Below the pieces are notes generated by a model. The model had not been told where the DNA came from. It worked only from the letters and a program-made list of their open reading frames with translations, and searched no databases. From contig CAVXGT010000019.1 of NCBI GenBank assembly GCA_963761475.1, forward strand, positions 930,001-994,000: a DNA stretch of 64,000 nt. The letters run 5' to 3'. This document shows positions 54,235 to 63,464 of the stretch, in pieces (the stretch's first letter is position 1; every line of letters begins with the position of its first letter). Origin of the DNA: Ga0077555 sp963761475. GTDB taxonomy: Bacteria; Pseudomonadota; Alphaproteobacteria; Rhizobiales; Hyphomicrobiaceae. Both the position numbers and the translations under genes were made by a program.

Positions 54235-55338
54235 CTACAGAGCTGAGGCCGGGACCGATCCGGCGGAGGCCGCTTCCCAGATGGTGAGCGCCTGCCGGGT
54301 GGCTGCGACATCGTGGACGCGGAGGATCGCAGCCCCCTGACTGGCGGCGGCGAGGGCGGCGGCGATGGAGCCCGGCAAGCGGTCGGTGGCATCGACGGCG
54401 CCGGTGAGTGTGCCGATGAAGCCCTTGCGCGAAGCGCCGACGAGCAGGTTGGTTCCGAGCGAATGAAACAACGTGAGACCGGCCATCAGCTCGAGGTTGT
54501 GGGCGACCGTCTTGCCGAAACCGATGCCGGGATCAACCAGGATGCGCTCGCGCGCGATGCCGGCACGCAGGCAGGTGTCGATGCGGCCCGCCAGGTAGTC
54601 GTAGACGTCCAGCAGGGCATGATCGTAGCGGGGGTTCGCCTGCATGGTTTTCGGATCACCCTGGGCATGCATCAACACCACGGGAAGGCGCGTCTCGGCA
54701 GCCACGTGCAGGCTATTGGCATCGTGCGAGAGGGCAGAGACATCGTTCAGCATGTGCACGCCGGCCAGGGCTGCCCGGCGCATCACGTCGGCCTTGCGGG
54801 TGTCGATGGAGAGGCGTGCGCGGGTTTTTCCGACCAAGCCTTCGATGACGGGCATGACACGGCGAAGCTCCTCGTCGGCGGCGACGGGATCAGAGCCGGG
54901 CCTCGTCGATTCGCCGCCGATATCGAGCAGGTCTGCCCCTTCGTCGTCGAGGCGGAGCGCGTGTGCGATCGCCTCGCGGGCGGTGGCGAAGCTGCCGCCG
55001 TCGGAGAAGCTGTCGGGGGTTACGTTGACGATTCCCATGATGCGCGGGCGGTCGAGGGTGAGGCCGGCAATGGCGGGACGGAGCTGGGCCAATCCGGACA
55101 AAGCCTGCTTGAGATGATCACCCGCGGCGCCGCCGCGGGCGGCTTCGTTGCGGGCTTCCTGGGGGGTAATGATGCGCCGGTCGACGGAGCCGTCGGCGCG
55201 GCGCTGGAGGAGTTCCAGGGCGGCAAAGACGACGTCCTCGCGGTCGGCAATACGGATGACCTTATCGGGTGTGGTGTTGATGCGACCGGGTGGCCGGGTC
55301 AATCGGCCGAGGGGACGGATGTAGCTGCGCGTGATCAT
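54235..55338 (-). CDS. folP: dihydropteroate synthase, long form
   Basis: A 367-residue folate enzyme condensing p-aminobenzoate with the pterin diphosphate. The TIM barrel starts at about residue 97 with MGIVNVTPDSFSDGG, followed by DEGADLLDIGGESTRPGSDP, DVSAL, the LVGASRKGFIG pABA/sulfonamide loop and ILRVHDV. The N-terminal about 95 residues are an extra region seen in some alphaproteobacterial FolP. ATG 55338 is chosen; the frame extends further upstream without conservation. Confidence 0.93.
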   Translation of the reverse strand: MITRSYIRPLGRLTRPPGRINTTPDKVIRIADREDVVFAALELLQRRADGSVDRRIITPQEARNEAARGGAAGDHLKQALSGLAQLRPAIAGLTLDRPRIMGIVNVTPDSFSDGGSFATAREAIAHALRLDDEGADLLDIGGESTRPGSDPVAADEELRRVMPVIEGLVGKTRARLSIDTRKADVMRRAALAGVHMLNDVSALSHDANSLHVAAETRLPVVLMHAQGDPKTMQANPRYDHALLDVYDYLAGRIDTCLRAGIARERILVDPGIGFGKTVAHNLELMAGLTLFHSLGTNLLVGASRKGFIGTLTGAVDATDRLPGSIAAALAAASQGAAILRVHDVAATRQALTIWEAASAGSVPASAL

Positions 55339-55672
55339 GGTGGGCTGGTTGGCGTCCGGTCTGGGGGCTGGGGAGGTGGTTGCGCGCCTCAGTGCAGCCG
55401 GGGTAGGCGCGTATCGGTGTGGCGCAACACTAGTGGCTGATCGGCCAAGGTGGAAGACTGCGCTTCGAGCGCGGACATGAAACAGTCTCCAAAACAAAAG
55501 CCTAGAGTGCGCTATTGGCTGGATCGGCGGCTCCAGTTCCAGCGCCAGTGATGCGGCTGGTTGGGGACGGCTGACCCGATAGGCGTCACATCATGAAGGG
55601 CGTGTGGGCACCACAATGGCCGCATGCAGGCGGCCTAATAACTGGCGAACCTTCAACCAGCGTAGCGCGGTA
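55339..55672. other. intergenic
   Basis: 334 bases upstream of folP and downstream of a small membrane-protein gene. No gene, repeat or clear promoter seen. Confidence 0.4.
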
Positions 55673-55861
55673 TCAGCGCAGGTCGTGCTCGCTGATCGTT
55701 GCCACGGGCTCGTGGCCGCGGTGGGCTGTGCTGCGGAGCCAGGTCAGAGAAATCACACCCAGCGCCAGCACAGTGATCACCAGGGCCATGGCAATATCCC
55801 GCGTGCCCTGTGGGACACGACGGCGCCAATCACCTAGCTCTGATTCGGGGCGTATCATCAT
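55673..55861 (-). CDS. small single-TM protein, hypothetical
   Basis: A 62-residue frame (MMIRPESELGDWRRRVPQ) with one TM segment at about 24-44 (DIAMALVITVLALGVISLTW). No strong ribosome binding site; an alternative start lies at 55897. Unknown function. Next to another small membrane-protein gene. Confidence 0.45.
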   Translation of the reverse strand: MMIRPESELGDWRRRVPQGTRDIAMALVITVLALGVISLTWLRSTAHRGHEPVATISEHDLR

Positions 55862-55992
55862 GTCGACAGTAAGCAGGCTGTCGAGAGCAACGAACATTGG
55901 GCGGTTGGCCGCGCGACAGAAATACACACGCGACCAAACAAAACGATGGTTGGCGCGAGGGAACCGAGACGGCGCGCCCCTCCGCGGAGGGC

Positions 55993-56169
55993 TCAAAGGC
56001 GGCGAAGGACGCAGCCGAATGCCAGCATCAGGTAGGCAACCATCAGCAGGACGAATTCGTGGCCGTTGATCCAGGGCAGATTGGCCTGGGCATATTTTGA
56101 AATGGTGGCGACGACGACGATGACGATCGAAAGAGTGAAGGTCAAGATACCCGGTGCTTTGAGACCCAT
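55993..56169 (-). CDS. small two-TM membrane protein, hypothetical
   Basis: A 58-residue protein (MGLKAPGILTFTLSIVIVVV) with two TM segments (about 7-25 and 35-54) joined by KYAQANLPWINGHEF. This short architecture is recurrent in Hyphomicrobiales as far as I recall. AGGGAG lies about 11 bases upstream of ATG 56169. Confidence 0.65.
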   Translation of the reverse strand: MGLKAPGILTFTLSIVIVVVATISKYAQANLPWINGHEFVLLMVAYLMLAFGCVLRRL

Positions 56170-56366
56170 GCGCGGCGAACTCCCTGGTCGAGGTGCCCGA
56201 AGATTCGGGCCCGATTTCAAATTGAGTTAGTGGAGGTTGCCGCGCAAAACCTGCAGTCGCGACTCAACCTTATCGCTATTCGCCTAGCAAAATGACGGGA
56301 GGCGAGCCAGCGCCGGTGAGCCACACCGTGGATAACACTTGCGGGTGCATCGCGGGCAGCGCCGGG

Positions 56367-58232
56367 TCAGGCGCCGGATTGCGCGGTGCCGGGGCCCCGT
56401 GGGCGGGCCGGTCGGCGGCCAAAAAATATGCGCAAAACGATCACAAGTAGCGCCAGGGCCAGCATGGCGATGACGCCGATCGCTATGGGGTAGCGGGCGA
56501 GCAGAATGCGGGGGGAGACGTCCCCGGCTCTGACGGTTTGGATGTCCTCGACGAATAAGGCTGCGTCGAACAGCTCTTCCCGGCGCAGCAGTATCGCGAG
56601 GGCTGCCGATTGATTGCGGCTGGCGAGGACAGCTGAACGGACGCGTTCGGGTTGGATGGCGCTCATGATGGGCGGACTGGCGGCGACTGCCTCTAGGAGG
56701 CGGCGGGCTGCCCGGGGCTCGAGCGCGGTCATGTAGGTTGATAGGGCGGTGAGGCCGGCTTCGTCGAGTTGACGCGCCAGCTTGGTGAGCCGAGGAGGGT
56801 CGAGTTCCAGCAGGGGCTCGACCGTCCGTCCCTTTAGGCTTGTCAGGCGCGAGATGGCGAGGCGGTCGTCAAGGGCCAGGACGCGGACGAGGGTGGCTCG
56901 GGTCACGTCCTGGGGTTGCGTGCGCCGGTGCACCTCGTTTGCCGCAATTCTCGGCAGGAGCTCGTCGCCTGCAAGTGCGCGCCATTCGAACCCCTTGTCG
57001 AGCGAGCGCAGGTCGCGGGCGATCTCCAGGGCTGCAGGCGGCCACCGCATGACAGCCTCGTTGAGGCTGCCGTCGGCGACGCGCGCCAGGATGGCAGGCT
57101 CGCCGCCGCTGGCGAGTTGCAGGGCCACGGTCTCGTCGAGTGCCGCCAGCCGATCGGGGCTGATGGCATCGGCAAACTTGCGGAAGGGCGGGTGGCGCTC
57201 GGTCAGATCGAGAACCTTGGCGTGTGCCTGGCGGAACTGATCCCAGACCTGGATGACGCCGTCGGCGGTGCGCTTGGCGATTTCGCGCATGTTGGCCGTG
57301 ACCTCGGTGGCGATGGAGGAGGCAATCTCGGCCTGCACCTTGTCGCGCGTTGCCGTCGATTTCATCTCGCTGGCGATGATGGGCAGGACACCGTGGCGCA
57401 AATCCCAGATGTCCTTGGCGATGAGTGCGATCCCGATGCCGCCGGCAACGGCGGAGACGACGCGGCCCAGAACGGCGCCGACCAGGCGCTGGCTGACACG
57501 GCTGGCGAGATTGGCAAGCTGGCGGCGCATTATCAGGACGACGATGCCTGTAATGCCCTCTTTGCCCTCAACCAGCACGCTGCCGCGGGATACGGCGGCC
57601 TTGCTGCGCTCGGCGTCAATGGCGAATTTCTGGCCGGCATCATCGGCGACGGCGTTGGCGACCATACGGCCGAAGCGCGGGCCCAGATAGTTCTTGAGGC
57701 ATTGGGTTGCTCGCTCGGCGGCGCTGCCGCTTGCCAGCTCCAGGCGTGCGCCGATTTGGCGGCCGACGCCTTCCGCCAACTGGCCGATGGCCGTCTTCAT
57801 CTCATCGGAGTGGTAGACGCGCTCGGCGGCCGCAGTTGCGAGCTTCTCTTGCGTCTCCTTCGAGGCCAGGCTCGAGATGCGTTCGCTCCAACTGGTCTCC
57901 TGCTTGATCGCCTGCAAGGCCTTGTCGACGCTTGCGGCGATGATCTCGTCGATGCCGCCCTTGCGCCATTCCTCGGCAACGATGGGGCGGTAGTCGAGGC
58001 CCTTGAGGGATTGCTGGAGGGTCTCGGCTGTGACGTCCTCGACGGCTGTGCGGAAGCCTGCCTCATCATTGGCGAGGCAGCTCTCGTAGGCTTTTCGCTG
58101 CGACGCCATATCGTTAACAGTGGCGTTGGGAGCCGGGGCGGTGGCTTGCGCGCCAGCCGGCAGCGTCGTTGCCAGCAGCATGACGACGGCCATCAGGGCG
58201 CGCGCGGTTTTCAGCTCAGCAATCGTGCGCAC
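56367..58232 (-). CDS. large exported membrane-anchored protein, unknown function
   Basis: A 621-residue protein. The signal peptide is at about 1-30 (ALMAVVMLLATTLPAGAQA). The exported body is helical and Ala/Glu-rich. A hydrophobic Gly-rich segment lies at about 240-275 (VLGRVVSAVAGGIGIALIAK). There is a C-terminal TM at about 585-607 (IAIGVIAMLALALLVIVLRI) and a short Arg-rich cytoplasmic tail. GTG 58232 is chosen because GAGGGGG precedes it and it puts the leader at the N-terminus; ATG 58262 is the alternative. I do not recognise the family. Confidence 0.75.
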   Translation of the reverse strand: MRTIAELKTARALMAVVMLLATTLPAGAQATAPAPNATVNDMASQRKAYESCLANDEAGFRTAVEDVTAETLQQSLKGLDYRPIVAEEWRKGGIDEIIAASVDKALQAIKQETSWSERISSLASKETQEKLATAAAERVYHSDEMKTAIGQLAEGVGRQIGARLELASGSAAERATQCLKNYLGPRFGRMVANAVADDAGQKFAIDAERSKAAVSRGSVLVEGKEGITGIVVLIMRRQLANLASRVSQRLVGAVLGRVVSAVAGGIGIALIAKDIWDLRHGVLPIIASEMKSTATRDKVQAEIASSIATEVTANMREIAKRTADGVIQVWDQFRQAHAKVLDLTERHPPFRKFADAISPDRLAALDETVALQLASGGEPAILARVADGSLNEAVMRWPPAALEIARDLRSLDKGFEWRALAGDELLPRIAANEVHRRTQPQDVTRATLVRVLALDDRLAISRLTSLKGRTVEPLLELDPPRLTKLARQLDEAGLTALSTYMTALEPRAARRLLEAVAASPPIMSAIQPERVRSAVLASRNQSAALAILLRREELFDAALFVEDIQTVRAGDVSPRILLARYPIAIGVIAMLALALLVIVLRIFFGRRPARPRGPGTAQSGA

Positions 58233-58562
58233 CTGGCCCCCTCGCCATCCATGACGGCTCATGCTCGTGCCATGCCTCGAGATCCTCTGCGTTCGGCTAG
58301 ACCACTTGGTTATGGCGCGCAACCGTGGCGGTGAGGTGACTGTGTTTGCCGTGCGAGGCAGATGAGCTGCGGATCTGACAGATTTGCGTCACTTTTGGGC
58401 TGGGGCGTGTGTGTGGTTGGCGTTCCGACAGCGGCTCGCGGCACGTCAATGGGCGCAGCTCCCGCGCCGGCGTGTTGCGGGCGCTGGACAATCCCGCATC
58501 GGGCGGGCATGTGCAGGCTCGGATGAACCATCGGGGCGCCTGCGAGGGAGACCGCCGCTCAC

Positions 58563-59945
58563 ATGAATACGCTCGCGCTTGCCGGCATCGTTGCCTATGT
58601 GGCGATGCAGTTCATGATCGGTGTCTGGGTCTCGCGGCGGATGTCGAGCGATCACGACTACATCATTGCCGGGCGTTCGCTCGGGTTGGGGCTGGTTGCA
58701 TTTTCCGTGTTCGCGACCTGGTTCGGGGCGGAGGCCATCGTGGCCTCGGCCGGAGAGATCTACGCCCACGGCCTTTCCGGCGGCATGATCGATCCGTTCG
58801 GCTATGGGTTGGCGGTACTGGTGGTGGGTCTGTTGCTGGCGGGGCCGCTGTGGCGCCGCGGTATCGTCACCTATGCCGACATGATCCGCGACCGCTATTC
58901 GGCTGAAGTCGAGAAGCTGTTCGTGATCGTGTTGTTGCCGGGATCGCTGTTCTGGGCGGCAGCCCAGATCAGGGCCTTCGGGCAGATCCTGGGATCGTCA
59001 ACGGGCACCGCATTGCCAACGGCGATCCTGCTGGCGGCCGTGCTGGTCGGTGCCTATTCGATCGTCGGTGGTCTGCTGGCGGATGCAGTGACGGATGTCA
59101 TCCAGGGGTTGGCGGTTATCATCGGTCTGGCGGTGCTGGTGGCTTTCATCATGGCCCAGCTTGGTGGCTTCAGCGCGAGCCTCGCCGAAATCCCGCTCGA
59201 GCGCTTGAAGCTGACGCGGCCGGATGGGCCAAGCGGGATCGACCGGCTGGAATCGATGGCGATCGTCATCTGCGGCAGCATCGTCGCGGTGGAGTTGATC
59301 TCCCGTTTTCTCGGTTCGCGCAGCGCCTCGATCGCTGCCGTGGGGACGATTGCCGGAGGGCTCATGTACCTCATCGTCGGTCTCTTCCCGCTGTTTCTCG
59401 GACTGATCGGTCCGTCACTGATCAAGGATCTGGCGCAGACCGAGCAGATCGTGCCGAAGCTTGCCGAGACCTATCTGCCGCCGCTGGCCTATGCGCTGTT
59501 CATCGGGGCGCTGGTGTCGGCGATCCTTTCGGTCGTGCATGCCGCCGTGCACGCGCCGGCCGCCCAACTGTCGCACAACATCGTCACCAAGCTGGTGCCG
59601 GGGCTGTCGGACGGGGCCCGTCTGCGCACGGTGAGGACCTGTGTGCTCGGGCTTTCGATTATCGCCTACCTGCTTGCGAATTCAGTCGACCGGATCAAGG
59701 AACTCGTCGAACTGGCGTCGGCGTTCGGCAGCGCAGGTGCATTCGTCGTGGCCGTATTTGGTTTGTTCACGCGGTTCGGCGGTCCCATAGCCGCGATTAC
59801 GGCGCTACTGACGGGCTCGCTGGTGTGGGCTGGCGGTCGATTCGTCTTGGATCTGGCCACGCCTTATCTCGCTGGCCTGATCTGCGCTCTGGTCGGCTAC
59901 GTGGTCGTCGGGTTGGTTGAAGGCCGTCGGGCCGATAGCCGGTAA
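58563..59945 (+). CDS. sodium:solute symporter family protein
   Basis: A 460-residue SSS-family permease with about 13 TM segments. Family features are the N-terminal DYIIAGRSLGLGLVAFSVFA, FGAEAIVASAGEIY near residue 54, the central VGAYSIVGGLLADAVTDVIQ and the later SAILSVVHAAVHAPAAQLSH. It imports a solute with Na+; the substrate is not decided. GGGAG lies upstream of the ATG. Confidence 0.92.
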   Translation: MNTLALAGIVAYVAMQFMIGVWVSRRMSSDHDYIIAGRSLGLGLVAFSVFATWFGAEAIVASAGEIYAHGLSGGMIDPFGYGLAVLVVGLLLAGPLWRRGIVTYADMIRDRYSAEVEKLFVIVLLPGSLFWAAAQIRAFGQILGSSTGTALPTAILLAAVLVGAYSIVGGLLADAVTDVIQGLAVIIGLAVLVAFIMAQLGGFSASLAEIPLERLKLTRPDGPSGIDRLESMAIVICGSIVAVELISRFLGSRSASIAAVGTIAGGLMYLIVGLFPLFLGLIGPSLIKDLAQTEQIVPKLAETYLPPLAYALFIGALVSAILSVVHAAVHAPAAQLSHNIVTKLVPGLSDGARLRTVRTCVLGLSIIAYLLANSVDRIKELVELASAFGSAGAFVVAVFGLFTRFGGPIAAITALLTGSLVWAGGRFVLDLATPYLAGLICALVGYVVVGLVEGRRADSR

Positions 59946-60265
59946 GCGGTGGGTTTTGTCAGCGCGAACAATTCAAAAAGTTATTCATATCAATATATTA
60001 GGCGTCAATTCCTGTGGCCGTCAGGCCACAGCCGATGTCGGCATATGGTGGCGGGCGATGAGGTCTCATTGACAGCAGAGGCGTCGCTCCCACCCATACC
60101 GCCATTGACGGGAGTTCAGTGGCCGGTGCCGAGGCCTCATGAGTTGTTCATTTACGATGAGCGTTGGCACACCATTTGCGTGAGGTTCGAGAGGCGCTAG
60201 TGCTGTCTAAGGCGTGACGGTGCTCAAAACGTGGCTTGCAATCAGCAACTTGGTGCGGCGTGGCG
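59946..60265. other. intergenic with AT-rich stretch and a hairpin
   Basis: 320 bases. About 59970-60005 is AT-rich and could be a promoter. CTGTGGCC (60012-60019) and GGCCACAG (60024-60031) form a perfect 8-base hairpin with a 4-base loop and no T-run. No gene seen. Confidence 0.45.
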
Positions 60266-60961
60266 ATGACGCGTGTGAAATGCCGGGTTCTGGTGGACTT
60301 CGATGGCACTATTGCTGCTGTCGATACCACGGACCTATTGCTCGAAACCTTCGCCCAAGCTGGCTGGGAGGCGATCGAGGAGCAGTGGAAGGCCGGTGAG
60401 ATCGGTTCGCGAGAGTGCATGCTGCGACAGATCGATCTCATTCGGGCCAGTCCAGAAGTGCTGGATAGCTTCGTTGCGGGGCTCGAGATCGATCCGGATT
60501 TCCCGGCTTTCGTGGCGCTGTGCCAAAGCGAAGGCCTGGATGTGGTGGTCGTCTCCGATGGGCTCGACCGGACGGTTGGTGCGGTGCTTGCCCGCCATGG
60601 TCTCGACCTCCCCTACTTCGCCAATCAGCTCGAATGGCTCGGCGGCGAGCGCTGGCGGCTCGGTTTTCCGCATGCACGCGGCGATTGCCGGTCACTCGCG
60701 GGCAACTGCAAGTGCCGATTTGCCGATGCGCCCACCGGTACAGTGCGGGTGGTCGTCGGCGATGGTCGGTCCGACTTCTGCGTCGCTGGCGGGGCCGAGA
60801 TGGTGCTGGCGAAAGGAGCGCTGGCAGCCCATTGCGCGTCCAACGGGATTGCGCACCTGCCTATTCAATCGTTTGGCGAGGCGTTGCCGCTGTTCAAGGC
60901 ATGGCTCGATGAAACCCAGGCTCAAGTCCGGATCAGATCGGACGCTTTGAGGGATGAGTAG
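60266..60961 (+). CDS. HAD-superfamily phosphatase (MtnX/SerB-like)
   Basis: A 231-residue HAD hydrolase. Motif I is LVDFDGTIAAVDTTD (nucleophile Asp near residue 11), motif II is VVSDGLD and motif IV is VVGDGRSDFCVAGGA. A Cys-rich insertion (GNCKCRFAD) is notable. It resembles the MtnX phosphatase of methionine salvage or phosphoserine phosphatases. The last codons overlap the aminotransferase start by 8 bases, so translation is likely coupled. Confidence 0.85.
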   Translation: MTRVKCRVLVDFDGTIAAVDTTDLLLETFAQAGWEAIEEQWKAGEIGSRECMLRQIDLIRASPEVLDSFVAGLEIDPDFPAFVALCQSEGLDVVVVSDGLDRTVGAVLARHGLDLPYFANQLEWLGGERWRLGFPHARGDCRSLAGNCKCRFADAPTGTVRVVVGDGRSDFCVAGGAEMVLAKGALAAHCASNGIAHLPIQSFGEALPLFKAWLDETQAQVRIRSDALRDE

Positions 60962-62399
60962 CGTTATGGACAAGGCGATCCATTGGTCGAATGACGGCAA
61001 GGCTGGCGCGGACCGGGTGAGTGAAGCTGAGCTGCTCGCGCTCGAGGCCAAATACTGCTCGTACGGCGATACCGTGCACTACACCGAGCCGCCGAAGATC
61101 TTTGCCGACGCGCAGGGCTCGTTCATCTACGACATGGCGGGTGCCGAATACCTGGACCTGCAGATGTGGTACTCGGCGGTGAACTTCGGCTACAAGAACG
61201 AGCGCATCGCTAATGCCGTGCGCCGGCAGCTCGATACGCTGCCGCAGGTTGCCTCACAGTACCTGCATCGCGAGAAGATCGAGCTTGCCGCCATGATCGG
61301 GCAAGACGCGGAGGCCAAGTTCGGCGAGAAGGGGCGCGTGCACTTCAATGTCGGCGGCAGTCAGGCGGTCGAGGATAGCCTGAAGCTGGTCCGCAATGCC
61401 CGAGGCAAGTCGCTGATGTTTGCCTTCGAGGGCGGCTACCATGGTCGCACGCTCGGGGCTTCGGCTATCACCTCTTCGTATCGCTATCGCCGGCGCTACG
61501 GTCACTTCGGCGACCGGGCGATGTTCCTGCCGTTCCCCTACCATTTCCGTGGGCCGAAGGGGATGTCGAAGGAAGAACTCGGCGCGCAGTGCGTGGCCAA
61601 TTTCAAACGTCTGTTTGAGAGCGAGTATCACGGATTGTGGGATCCGAAGACCCGGCAGTGCGAGTATGCGGCGTTCTATATCGAGACGATCCAGGGCACA
61701 GGCGGCTACGTGGTGCCGCCGATGAACTTCTTCCAGGAGCTGAAGAAGGTGCTCGACGATCACGGCATCCTGCTCGTTGTCGACGAGATCCAAATGGGGT
61801 TCTACCGGACCGGCAAGCTTTGGTCGGTCGAACATTTCGGCGTGAGCCCGGATGTTCTGGTGTTCGGGAAGGCACTCACCAACGGCCTCAATCCGCTGTC
61901 GGGGATCTGGGCCAAGGAAGAGCTCATCAAGCCGGACGTGTTCCCGCCGGGCTCGACGCATTCGACGTTCAACGCCAACCCGATGGGGACGGGTGTGGGC
62001 CTCGAGGTGATGCGGATGCTGGCGGAAGGCGACTATGAGCGCTCGGTGCCCGAGAAAGGCCGGCGCTTCCTCGATGGGCTGCAGTATCTGAAGCGCCGTC
62101 ACAAGATGGTCGGCGATGTCGATGGTCTGGGGCTGGCGTTGCGCATGGAGATCTGCGAGCCGCACGACAGCTTCACACCGTCGAAGCGGCTGGTGGACCT
62201 GATGGTGGATGAGGCGTTCAAGGCCGATCTGGAGGTCAAGGGGCGCCGCTACGGTCTCGTGCTCGATATCGGCGGCTACTACAAGAACGTGGTGACGCTG
62301 GCGCCCAGTCTTGACATCTCGAACGAGGAGATCGATCTGGCGATCGAGTTGCTGGACCAGTTGATGGGCCGCGTTGCCACACTCGAAGGTCATGCTTGA
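60954..62399 (+). CDS. class III aminotransferase (PLP-dependent)
   Basis: A 481-residue fold-type I aminotransferase. The PLP lysine is K306 in VLVFGKALTNGLNPLSG and the conserved Asp is D277 in ILLVVDEIQMGFYRTG. The GYHGRTLGA and HSTFNANPMG stretches are typical of the ornithine/4-aminobutyrate group. Such enzymes transfer terminal amino groups. It overlaps the HAD gene and precedes an alpha/beta hydrolase. The amine substrate is unknown. Confidence 0.92.
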   Translation: MSSVMDKAIHWSNDGKAGADRVSEAELLALEAKYCSYGDTVHYTEPPKIFADAQGSFIYDMAGAEYLDLQMWYSAVNFGYKNERIANAVRRQLDTLPQVASQYLHREKIELAAMIGQDAEAKFGEKGRVHFNVGGSQAVEDSLKLVRNARGKSLMFAFEGGYHGRTLGASAITSSYRYRRRYGHFGDRAMFLPFPYHFRGPKGMSKEELGAQCVANFKRLFESEYHGLWDPKTRQCEYAAFYIETIQGTGGYVVPPMNFFQELKKVLDDHGILLVVDEIQMGFYRTGKLWSVEHFGVSPDVLVFGKALTNGLNPLSGIWAKEELIKPDVFPPGSTHSTFNANPMGTGVGLEVMRMLAEGDYERSVPEKGRRFLDGLQYLKRRHKMVGDVDGLGLALRMEICEPHDSFTPSKRLVDLMVDEAFKADLEVKGRRYGLVLDIGGYYKNVVTLAPSLDISNEEIDLAIELLDQLMGRVATLEGHA

Positions 62400-62541
62400 G
62401 CTGACACACGCAGGCGGCGGCCTGAGCGCTGGCGTCTTCAACATTCAGGGGCGGGGGCCCCGCATGACGGCAATCACAGCGCAACCCTGAGAGCCCGACA
62501 TCCGGCCAGCAGGGTGCTTTTGCTTAGAAAGATGCGGGAGC

Positions 62542-63414
62542 ATGACGAGCGAAGCCTCACCGATCCCAGATCGCAGCACGTTTCAGCCAGGCGGCCGAGT
62601 GGGCTTTCTGCTGATTCATGGCATGGGAGGCACGCCGGTCGAGTTGCGTTATGTGGCGCAGGCGATCGCTCGGGCGGGATATACCGTTTCGTGCTGCCAG
62701 CTCGCCGGCCATTGTGGGAGCGTCGATACGCTACGCAATTCGACTTGGCAGGAGTGGTACGGCAGTGTTGAAGCCGCGCACGATCGGTTGAAGGCGCACT
62801 GCGACGTGGTCATCGCGGGCGGGCTTTCAATGGGCGGCATCCTGGCGGCGCACCTTGCGCAGAAGCGACCCGATGGGGTGCAGGCGCTGGCGTTTTTTGC
62901 GCCGACCCTATGGCTCAACGGCTGGTCGATGCCGTGGTACAGCCGCATACTCCGCTACATCCGTCCGAGCCGATTCAACGTCACGATGACGCTGGCCGAG
63001 CACGAACCCTACGGGCTCAAGGACGAGCGGGTGCGGGCGCTGGTGGTGCGCAGCATGCAGTCGACGGATAGCTCGCAAGCGGGAGTCTTTTGCACGCCGG
63101 TGCGCTGCTTTTCGCAATTCAATGCACTATGCGACGCCGTCAAGCCGCGCCTCGGCGATGTCAAGATCCCGTCGCTCATTCTGCATCCGCGCGACGACGA
63201 TATCGCCGACATCGACAACGCCTACTACTTGCAGCGTAGACTGGGCGGGCGGGTCGAAATGGTGGTGCTCGAGGACAGCTACCACATCATCACGCTCGAT
63301 AAGCAGCGGCAGGTGGTGGTCGAGCGCACTTTGGCCTTTGCGGCCGACGTTGCCAAAGCCAATGCGGGACGGATCAAGGGCGGCGAGGCGGCTCTGGCGT
63401 CAGCGGCCGAGTGA
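62542..63414 (+). CDS. alpha/beta-fold hydrolase (carboxylesterase/monoacylglycerol lipase-like)
   Basis: A 290-residue serine hydrolase. The oxyanion loop is LLIHGMGGTPVE, the nucleophile is S96 in GGLSMGGILAAHLA, the Asp is in LHPRDDDIADIDNA and the His in DSYHIITLDK. It resembles Est30/monoglyceride lipase-type enzymes that act on small esters or lipids. Lies 142 bases after the aminotransferase. Confidence 0.9.
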   Translation: MTSEASPIPDRSTFQPGGRVGFLLIHGMGGTPVELRYVAQAIARAGYTVSCCQLAGHCGSVDTLRNSTWQEWYGSVEAAHDRLKAHCDVVIAGGLSMGGILAAHLAQKRPDGVQALAFFAPTLWLNGWSMPWYSRILRYIRPSRFNVTMTLAEHEPYGLKDERVRALVVRSMQSTDSSQAGVFCTPVRCFSQFNALCDAVKPRLGDVKIPSLILHPRDDDIADIDNAYYLQRRLGGRVEMVVLEDSYHIITLDKQRQVVVERTLAFAADVAKANAGRIKGGEAALASAAE

Positions 63415-63464
63415 GCGGGTACGCGGGGCTGGGTCTGGCGGCGGCACGTCAACGGGAACAAGAC

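Noticed and set aside
54313..55440. A 375-codon plus-strand frame opposite folP
   Set aside because: Shadow frame; folP motifs on the other strand are complete.
56916..58334. A 472-codon plus-strand frame opposite the 621-residue exported protein
   Set aside because: Low-complexity Gly/Asp/Ala text. The minus-strand frame has a leader, a TM anchor and a ribosome binding site.
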